Source: Limnanthes douglasii subsp. nivea (lineage: Eukaryota > Streptophyta > Magnoliopsida > Brassicales > Limnanthaceae). From it: DNA of 64,000 nt. Shown here one piece after another: positions 56,223 through 64,000 of this stretch. The translations under genes and the position numbers were made by a program. The DNA is taken from contig JAUPFV010000005.1 in the NCBI GenBank assembly GCA_036936605.1, positions 154,505,195 through 154,569,194 of the forward strand, given 5' to 3'. The stretch's first letter is position 1; the number at the start of each line of letters is the position of its first letter. Under the pieces are notes generated by a model, which saw nothing but the letters and a program-made list of their open reading frames with translations, made no database searches and had not been told where the DNA came from.

Positions 56223-58681
56223 TCTCAGTAGAAGCTACAACACCAAAAAGGGCGACGAAGACGAAGGAAGATAAAATTGTGGAATCCGTGTTTGAGGAAG
56301 CCAGTGCCTTAGAGAACTATTTTTCAGAGATAGCCCCCAAATACGTTTACTTAGATGAGCCTCAAGTTACTACTCTTACAAGTAGATGTAGGATTCCCGA
56401 GAATGTGATCATAAAAGCGCCCGTTGTAGGCAAGCATCTCTATCAGGCCCAAGAGATAAAAACGTATCTCTTCACTACTTTGTTCGATTGAGGTTTGAGG
56501 TTGCCGCTACCTGAGCTGATTCGCGATTATTTTAATGTTCTAGGCATTTTCCCTACCCAACTTTCTGCAAACAGGTGGATTTTTTTTCTTAGTGTGGTAT
56601 TTAGCTCACGTCTGCTAGGAATTGACGTGTGCTTAACAGACCTGTTAATGGCCACTAACGTTACCAAACAAGCCAAATCCCCCTTCTTCTATACCCATTT
56701 TAAAGGGATGAAGAAGATTGACGAGCTCTCCTCATCTAATAGGAATTGGAAAAATTCCTTTATTTTTGTATATCCCAATTGGGAGCACAAAATACCCACT
56801 TTCAATATTCATTTAGAAAAGAGATGGAAAATAAAGTGTAAGCCTTAATGGAATTAATTGAAATATTGAATTGGTGGTCAAGTCCTGTTAATCACCAACT
56901 TATGAGTGTTTGTTTGTACAGGTGAGGGAGCTAGTCAGATCTGGTAAAAGGAGGGGAAAGCTAAAGGTTATGTAAATCCTTTAATTTGAATTGGGAATTT
57001 GGCCCGTGAGGCGTGGCGGTAAGATCCCAAGCAACTATTTACGTGCTAAAACTATCTAAAGTCAGGTTTGTGATCTGTTCCAGAGTTAGAGATTGCACCC
57101 TACGGCAAGGTCATGATGGAAAATGGGTCAGAAGCCACGATGACAGATGGGTCAGAAGCCACGATGGAGCGCATCAGGGTGCTAATGGAAAAGAGATATC
57201 GAGAGAACAACAACACCGGGATTTGGCTTGCAGTACCACAAAGTACCCAAAAGGGTACTGAGGCAGGAGATTCTTCATCTGTTTCTGGCCAACCGGGTGG
57301 GCAAGGAGATATATTGGCAAGCAAAAAGGAAGAGAAGGTCGAGAAAATCGAAAAGAATGCGCCAGCTGTACAAAAAGTTTCTCAGACTAGTAAAGTGCGA
57401 GCAGAGCAAGAAAATAAGAAGGACACTGACTCGGCCTCATTGGTTAAGCCTTGGAATAAGAAGCAGAAGGTGATTAAAGACGCTGTTCCTCTTGCTGTGA
57501 GGAAGTTATAGCTGAGAGATAATGATAGTGATAGTACATGAGCTGCTCCTGAAGGAAGAACTTGTCCCCCAGCTCATCCTTCACCCAAACAAGGAGATGA
57601 GGAGAAACCAAATGTTGTAGAGGAGCTGATGGGTTTGGTGGATGATAGTGAGGAGAAAAAAGATGAGCCTCAGAAGAAAAACGTTATTCCACCAGAGCAT
57701 GGTGAAAGGATGAAACTTTGGGTGTATACCTCTAATATTCCTCATATGACGACGACAACTGGAGAGGGTACTATGCCGCAAATGGTGTGAATGATGGAGA
57801 AGACCAGAGGCGAGGATAAAGGTGCTGGGACTTGTCAACAGAGGGTGCTGGTGGAGGAGCTGTTGCCTAAGAAAATTATCATACCACACCCCTTATCATT
57901 TATGTTCGAGCAACTCTGTTGAATTCCTGACTTATCGTATTATGATAAGATGTCAGTTCCTGATATCTTACATCGACAAGTTGAGCTGGTAATTGAGGTA
58001 AGCCACTGGTTTTTTTGTTGAATATGAGGTGTTAGTAGAGTTCTAAATTTTTGGGTGTGCACAGATCCATCACAATTCGATCGTACTAGGTTACCGGAGC
58101 ATGTCCCTAGTTGATTTAGAAACTATGGAGAAGTGGAGACCAGAAGCCATGGTTTTTGGATCAGACAAAACGAGCACCTCTGAGTTTATTCGCTTGAGGC
58201 ATGCGTATACCTCAGCAACGGCGACCAAACATAAGGCGGTTGAAGCCAAGGCAAAACTAGAGACTAGAATGGGAACGTTAAAAGAGGCGTTGATATGGAG
58301 CGACGAGAGGTGGAAACCCGCGTCCGAAAATCACAAGACGGTATTAAAATAAAATGAAAACATGTTGAAAAGGAATGATGAGCTGTATGATCGGAGCTCA
58401 AACCTGATGGATAGGAACTTGGCTCAATCAAAAAGGGCGGAAAAGCAAGCTGAGCGAATAACCACTTTGACTGCTGACGTCACTAAATTGATGGCCCAAG
58501 TGGAGGAGGGGCGTGCAGATCTCGAGCAGGAAAGGAAACGGTGGAAAAGGGACTTGGAGGCAGCTGTGGCAGAGAGGAAAACACAGATGTTCACTATTGC
58601 CACAGAGATGATAGCCAAAGAGAACGGGAAAGCCATAGCTGAGATGGTGGCGCTGAATCCTGGATTGAACTTGGATTTTTA
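56223..58681 (+). pseudogene. T4 antisense gene (aORF), decayed, extra introns
   Basis: SRCRIPENVIIKAP, LFTTLFD, GLRLPLPELI, FPTQLSANRW and FIFVYPNWE align in order with the T1/T2 globular block. One TGA (56489-56491) replaces the W of FNW-GLRFP. Intron 56838-56921 (gtaagc...tgtacag, 84 bp, phase 1) is at the conserved place. A second intron, 57998-58064 (gtaagc...cacag), and a 5' intron, 56045-56222 (gtaagt...tgcag), are likely and are absent from T1/T2. The 3' part (58101-58682) is a coiled coil. Two adjacent copies of 'gatgggtcagaagccacgat' lie near 57116-57165. The start codon was not found, possibly in an upstream exon. Several other stops are present. Confidence 0.65.
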
Positions 58682-59154
58682 GCGTCTCTTGTTCAGGGCT
58701 CTGTACCACCTCAACATGTTGGCTTGCAACCTATGCTAATTGTTGTAGTTAGTACCACTGGTGTAGCTGATGTTAGTCCATCAGAGCAGACCACGCTGCC
58801 CCCTTCCCCAAGTGCCAAGTTGTGACAGTATTTGTTGTCTTTTGTTGTTTGTTATATGTATGAAAACCTTGTGTTACATGATGTATTTTGTATACATATT
58901 AAACTTAATTATGGCTTTTCTTAGGTTAGTATGCTTAATTTTATGAATATTTATAGATAAAATGTGGGGTGTGTGTTTTTTGCGCTACATGGAGATCCTT
59001 ACAATATCGAGCTCAATAAGGCTTCTTGCGTAGCTTAGACAATAATTGGCATAATAGCTTGTTCGCGACGAGGTCATGTAGACCCTATTGCGGAGTCTAT
59101 TTTAGACTTGGTATTCAACCAGTTTGCTGACACACCCAGTACAAAGTATGAGGC

Positions 59155-59262
59155 ACAGTATGACCATTACGTAGCCCGCAGGTGTGGCCAATTAGCACGT
59201 TCGTGTTTATAGACACTTAGTCTGGACTCAGTATGGTCCATTGCGTAGCCACAAATGGTGTG
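59155..59262. repeat. CATTGCGTAGCC direct repeats (T4 spacer)
   Basis: cagtatgaccattacgtagc (59155 on) and cagtatggtccattgcgtag (59229 on) are followed by a g(t)gtgg word at similar distance. A related copy, gcccattgcgtagccgaatc, lies in T5 near 60318-60344. Confidence 0.7.
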
Positions 59263-59365
59263 ATCATTGACCCTTTCGCTAATTGTAAGGATAAAACTTG
59301 TAACAAACACATAATGACGAAAGCCTAAATTATATTGAAGAAGCAAAACGTTGTCTTAAGATTCC

Positions 59366-59410
59366 TCATTAAAAAACCTCCACGCGCTATTAGGGAGGAA
59401 AAAGAGCGCA
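59366..59410 (+). other. Conserved pol-end motif (T4 copy)
   Basis: tcattaaaaaacctccacgc, then gctattagggaggaaaaagagcgc. This is the same block as in T2 and T3, here beside the integrase tail of T4. Confidence 0.6.
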
Positions 59411-59449
59411 TCAGTACAGTCTAAGTATTTTTGTGATACAATTTTAGGT

Positions 59450-60140
59450 GATTGACATTCCAAGGTTGTTTGAGTGCTTGACCACTTTGATCTCCCAATT
59501 TGTACGCATCATGGTTCCTGTGGAAATAATCGTTTATGGGCCTTCCCAATTTGGTCCCAGTTTGCCACTTGTTCCACTGTTGGAGCCTTGAAATACCTTC
59601 TTTAAGACTAAGTCTCCTTCCTTAAACGAGCATAGATTTAGTCGAGCATTGAAGCGTCCCCTTATCAGGCTTTTGTATTGCTCTGCTCGTTCTCGGGCTT
59701 GGTCCTGTCGCTCATCGAGGAGGTCCAAGCAGGTTGATGTGGCTATTAGGTTTGCCTATTCTTTATAGTACTCGATTCGATGGCTTGGTACAATGATCTC
59801 TGCTGGGATGACTGCTTCAGTGTCGTATACCAGGGCGAAAGGTGTGTCTCCTGTTGTTGAGCGTGGGGTGGTTCGATATGCTCATAATACTTCAGCCAAC
59901 TTATCCGACCACTTCCTATTGGCTCATTCCAGTTTTTCCTTAAATCCTTCGAGAAACGTCTTGTTGGTTACTCCGACCTGGTCGTTGTCCTGGGGATAAT
60001 AAGGGGTGGAAAAGTGCTGCAGAATCCCATATCGTTTGTAGAAGTTGGTGAGTATTAAATTTTAGAATTGTGGACCGTTATCTGTCATTAGAATTTGCGG
60101 AATTCCGTATCTAGTTAGAATTTGATTATGGAGGAAGTCA
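59450..60140 (-). pseudogene. pol: T4 integrase fragment
   Basis: On minus the translation runs through TDNGPQF, a PYYPQDN stretch, [50 protein letters not shown] and a tail with PWNVNHLKLY. These are the second D, the E region and the C-terminal part of a gypsy integrase. A few stops interrupt it. Everything upstream (gag to the first integrase D) is missing. Confidence 0.8.
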
Positions 60141-60843
60141 TGTGCGCATGTTCAGAATAAAGCGTGGTCTTAAATACTTAAAAATTGTGGATGTTCACTT
60201 AATTGAGCATTGTCGCTCGGGCTTAGAATAACCACTGGCGTGATCTTATAAGCCTGGGTTGTAAAACTACTTCACTCAATTGACTATTTAAGACTATTTA
60301 AGTATGGGCTTAGTGCGGCCCATTGCGTAGCCGAATCGGCGTGGCTTATTTTTAGTCATTCGCGTTTATATTTTTGGATGATCCCCCACTGTTTCATATG
60401 CTCTAGTTAGTTTGTTAATGATATAGATGTGTATTTAATTTCTTTTTATTAAGCTTTGCTACTATTATTTTAGTGTAATAATTAACGAAGAAAATTTAGC
60501 AAATAAAGATTTCATTAAGTTTTTGGCTTACAATGTAACTCATTAAAAACCCTTAAGCACCACCAAAATGGGAAAAAAGTGCACAGCCGCTCTAGGTGGA
60601 GTGATGATACATTTTCAAATGGTTAATGTTCCAAATATGCTTTAATGAATTATCATCTGTGTCTTCCAATCTATTCACCTCGTGGTGTCTTTTGAAAATT
60701 AGCTTGTATGGACCATCCTAGTCGGGGGCGAGCTTGCTCGTATTTTTATCTTGAGGTCGGTGGAATATTTTCTTCGAGACCAAGTTTCCCACTTTGAAGC
60801 TTCAGGGTTAAAATATGGAGTTAAACCTAATGTGGATTATTTC
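60141..60843 (-). mobile_element. Tat-type fragment T5 (spacer and integrase tail)
   Basis: 60141-60530 resembles the T4 spacer (cccattgcgtagcc). 60540-60584 is the pol-end motif. 60600-60808 on minus encodes an integrase tail (FKVGNLVSKKIF, SKLAPDWDGPYKLIF, HIWNINHLKMY). The fragment is cut at 60843 by the LTR of T6, so T6 inserted into T5. Confidence 0.65.
60540..60584 (+). other. Conserved pol-end motif (T5 copy)
   Basis: tcattaaaaacccttaagca, then ccaccaaaatgggaaaaaagtgcac. This is the most diverged copy of the motif. Confidence 0.45.
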
Positions 60844-61178
60844 TGATTGAGGATAGTTTTGTAAAGTGTTTAGAGAATTTAAGGTCTAGGATGAAATGTA
60901 GAGAGATTAAGGTGTGTGCTTGTATTAATTTCTGATCACCTCATTAATGAAAGTAGTTGGGATATCTATACTTAATTAATGACCCATAGGCCTTTCGGGT
61001 CGGATTGTAGGCTTGGGTTAAGTTTGGGAACCCATTTAGCCCAAAAGAGGAGAAGACCATCACTTAGGTGAGTAATAACTCACTAACTTACTCAGTTCGG
61101 TCAGACATATTTATGGTATTATCCGAACTGCCCTTCGGATAGGTGATATATCTGGTGTCAACTTATCTGACCTCATCA
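60844..61178 (-). repeat. 3' LTR of T6 (about 335 bp)
   Basis: On + it starts tgattgaggatag, like tggtgaggataat of T2, and ends cctcatca. It is followed by gtagccccttt, the reversed purine tract. The left end is less sure than the right. Confidence 0.65.
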
Positions 61179-61392
61179 GTAGCCCCTTTAGGTCATGTAA
61201 AGAATCTTTGGAAGAGCTAACCCACAAGAATGAAACTTATCGCATTTCCAATGTCACCTTCCGATCTGTATATGTATCCGAACCGAAGAGATCAACTTTT
61301 TTCTATTAAGAATTTCAAGAGTCAGCCCGATCGGAATTTGGTGGGACTAACTTTACCGTTAAGAATTTGAAGAGTTATTTTTTGACGTGGAA

Positions 61393-61564
61393 CGCGTGCC
61401 AGGTTTTGGTTCGACCTCTCAACCGTCTTTCTCCTCGATTCTCGTACCTACTAGGAGAAAATGTTACATATGGTGTAACCGCCATACTTTATAGCCCTTA
61501 ATCATCACTTTGATCGGGTTTTTTTTTTCTAAGTAAACTCCCATATTTCCATTGTTATATAAAT
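61393..61564 (+). promoter_or_regulatory. aORF promoter of T6
   Basis: TATA box tatataaat (61556-61564) lies about 90 nt before the ATG at 61655. The G-box position holds the variant CGCGTG (61393-61398) in gtggaacgcgtg, aligned with gtggaacacgtg of T2. Confidence 0.55.
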
Positions 61565-61654
61565 CGATATTACTGTTCTGTTGTCTTAAAAAACACATAT
61601 ACATCTAGAGAGAGAAATCTTGGTAATTGTTTAAAACTATATCTGGGTATATTT

Positions 61655-64000
61655 ATGTTCACAGCTAGAAACACATTGGTAAAAGGAGATTGGCTAAATC
61701 TGTCTCATTTGGAGAAAGTAAGAAAAGTTGTAAAAGACGCAAGAATTACAGCTGTTCTTCCCGCCTCTCATGGCGAACAAATCAATCGACCAAAAACAAA
61801 CACAAACCAAGGCTCATTATCTTCAAAGACATCAAAGGTCAGAAAATTACCTGTTGTCCCAACCCTTTCCCTTTTTCAATCAGGGTCTTCTGTTCAAGAG
61901 TCTCAAAACCTCCTACCTAAAGAAAAAACAATTTCTAGTGTTAAAAAGCCTTCGTCTTTCATAGCCATGGGTTCATATGCTGAGAAGTATACTGAGAAGA
62001 CCAACTGTCGCCGAATAACTCGCCAATACACAGCTAAATTCACCCATAGCTCTTCGAAACTTGTTAGTTGGGAGACGATAAAGCCCATGATAGAAACTAA
62101 TCCCTCCGAACAACAGTCGAGCGAGATGGAAGAAACCATGAAGGATAGTATAAAAGATACTCTTTCTGAGGCATCCGGACAGACGGAGGACATTGTAGCA
62201 GATCAGAAGGGCAAGGTTAAGGTGGGCCTGCCTAATACTGAGTCGCTTCCGGAGTGTCTGGAAGGGAAAGTGTGGTCAAACTTCTAGAAGTTTAGCGTGA
62301 AGTACGTGATATCCCTCAAGAACATTTCTTACGTGTACACCCATACTGCTGATTTGGATCGTATCCGAACAGAGTGGGGCTTCCCGGATTCTGTTAAGGT
62401 GAGAATCCCAATCACCCCGAAGACTCCAATGGACTGCAAGTCCCACGAGCTAGCAGTATATACACTGATGTGCTGAATTGGGGACTCCAGTTTCCTTTGG
62501 ATCTAAAAATAATCAGGTACTTTCACCTGATAAAGTTATGTCCGAGTCAGCTGAGTCCGAATGTATGGTACACTCTGATGGCTTGCATAATGGCTTCAAG
62601 GCTATCAAAGATCCCACTATCGATAGAGCAATTCACTATTGTGGCAAATCTATGCAAGAACCACCACATCCATTTTTACCACTATAGTATGGGGAACAGA
62701 CGACTTGCTGGAGTTTGAAAAATCATGGAGGACCCATTCATGTTTATCAGTGGAGCATGAGAGAACGAGAAAAAGATAAAAAATAACTTTACCCCGAGCC
62801 AACTGACTAGTCGTTGGAAGAGTATATGTCAGCTTTATTTATGATTTCCTTAGTTTTTGAATATTGTAGGGTTATTTCAAACTGACTTGTGTTTCCTTTC
62901 GGTTTTTTCAAATAAGTTTTCAGACCATCTAGAGGCAGGCCAAAGCACCTGTGAACGCATGGGTTTCAGAGAAATTGGGGAATGGTTTCCACAACTGCTT
63001 TAATTCAGGGAACTTCGTGAGGTCTCACCTATGGAACACTTTAGGGAAAATCGACCTCACTTGGGAATAACTGACCACCCCTCCTCCTGTAGATGTCATC
63101 CTGAAGAGAATTGAGGCTAAGGGTGCCAAACTCTATCTACCTTCCATGGTCAAAGCCCCTAACCATCTAGACAAGATGAAGAAAAAGAAAAAGAAGAAAA
63201 CCACAACAGACCCACCTCAGCCAATTACCAAGGGGGTCAGTTCGGAGAATCAATGAGGAATCAACGCTACTTTGCTGGAGACAGTTGAAGTTACAGTCAA
63301 ATAGGCTGGTAAATTGGATGACCCGCCTCAAATCTCAAGGAAGAATAAGAGGCGCAAGGTAAGCAGTGATGAAGAAGCTGCAAAGAAAAAGAAAGTTACT
63401 CTGAGATCAGAGATAATTTTACGTCTTTCTGAACTTCCTCCTCCTGCTCCCGCTGATCCTACTATGCAAGAAGAAATTACACCCAATCTTTATTCCGAAT
63501 AGGCCACTACTAATGGAGAGGTCAATCTTGATGCACTTCAGAACATTAATATGTATTTTAATGATCTGGACATGGATGACTTCGCGGGGTCTTATCGTCC
63601 GGCCAATGCTGTAACCCATAACGGTGAGACATATATGATATCAAGTGAACAAGACACTCTGAGTCATACCCTCTTAGGTTACATCCGTCTGGTAGTTGAC
63701 CTGTGAGGGATCAAACAACTACCATAACTTCCCTGAATACAGAGAACCAAGGCTTGGCGAATGGTCTCTCTACCGCTCAGCAAAGCATAGAATCCTTTAA
63801 GAAGGAAAAAGAAGATATAGCTATTAAACTGCGCGAGTCAGAAGATGCTCAGCAAAATCTTCAGACTAAGTATTCTGAAATGAAATTTCTTCCTTCGACG
63901 AGACCAAAGATCTAAAGGAGCAACTAGAAGTTAGGGAGAAAACTGTCAAGACTTTATCTGAAGACAAAGTCAACTTGGAGGATCTTATTAAGAAGAAGAC
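61655..64000 (+). pseudogene. T6 antisense gene (aORF), partial and broken
   Basis: Starts MFTARNTLVKGDWLNLSHLE, close to T1/T2. Then come SGSSVQES, PSSFIAMGS and LPECLEGKV. TAG at 62285-62287 interrupts it. A net -1 shift near 62458 falls just before LNWGLQFPLDL; then IRYFHLIKLCPSQLSPN and MACIMASRLSKIP. The conserved intron is about 62828-62923, but its 5' site (gtcagc) looks weakened. Further parts: KKKKKKK (about 63180), RKNKRRKVSS, DMDDFAGSYRP, NGETYMISSE and the start of the coiled coil. The gene runs off the right edge. Confidence 0.78.

Larger units (their letters stand above)
55131..60140 (-). mobile_element. Truncated Tat-type LTR retrotransposon T4
   Basis: On + the order is: LTR end (...aacatca at 55156), reversed purine tract (cttctccttt), a G-box, an antisense gene on + with introns, a spacer with repeats, the pol-end motif, then integrase on minus. 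Pol is cut off near 60140, where another fragment begins. It shares the plan of T1-T3 but is a distant family. The LTR start was not found, so the left edge given is only where the element is certain. Confidence 0.65.
60844..64000 (-). mobile_element. Tat-type LTR retrotransposon T6, 3' part
   Basis: 3' LTR 60844-61178, purine tract, aORF promoter and antisense gene on + running off the right edge. Pol would lie to the right, outside the window. The antisense protein is closer to T1/T2 than those of T3 or T4. Confidence 0.8.

Overview
This window is repeat-dense nuclear DNA from a flowering plant, most likely a eudicot. The evidence is nested LTR retrotransposons of the Ty3/gypsy Tat type (two RNase H domains), plant-type LINEs with a DUF4283 ORF1, a hAT-like remnant, GT-AG introns, and one ordinary plant gene (a BCS1/HSR4-like AAA-ATPase). 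I cannot name the species from the sequence.

Layout. 1-8041: 3' half of a Tat-type element (T1, pol on +). 8042-10500: relic repeat (copy 1). 10773-21393: complete but decayed older relative (T3, pol on -). 22.1-26.8 kb: decayed LINE (L-A, +). 26.8-30.36 kb: AT-rich, no gene. 30363-38857: complete element of the T1 family (T2, pol on -), with matching LTRs and a perfect 5-bp target duplication. 38.9-42.5 kb: no gene recognised. 42.5-47.7 kb: second copy of the relic repeat, split by a LINE (L-B, -) that keeps an open ORF1. 47780-49523: AAA-ATPase gene, two exons. 50.3-53.4 kb: hAT-like remnant with AT-rich tandem arrays and a GC-rich hairpin island. 53.4-55.1 kb: nothing recognised. 55.1-60.1 kb: truncated distant Tat relative (T4). 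60.14-60.84 kb: pol tail of another element (T5), broken by a further element (T6, 60844 to the window end).

How the parts work together. All the Tat-type elements share one plan: LTR - gag/pol - short spacer - a second gene on the opposite strand - 3' LTR. This antisense gene (called aORF here) converges tail-to-tail with pol. Where its start region is visible it has its own promoter just inside the 3' LTR, with a G-box (CACGTG or a variant) and, in three copies, a clear TATA box. A short intron sits at the same place in all five copies. The encoded protein has a globular N-terminal domain containing a 'GLRFPL...QLSPN' block, then basic nuclear-localisation-like clusters, then a long coiled coil and an acidic tail. 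Antisense ORFs are known in the plant Tat lineage (Grande and relatives) and the domain resembles Pfam 'putative gypsy-type transposon' families, but I know of no established function.

The spacer between the two convergent genes carries a conserved ~43-bp motif in every element. It also carries hairpins (T1, T2), a 48-bp array (T3) or other repeats (T4, T5). This antisense-gene module with its promoter and structured spacer is the most interesting content of the window. No tRNA, rRNA or CRISPR features were seen.
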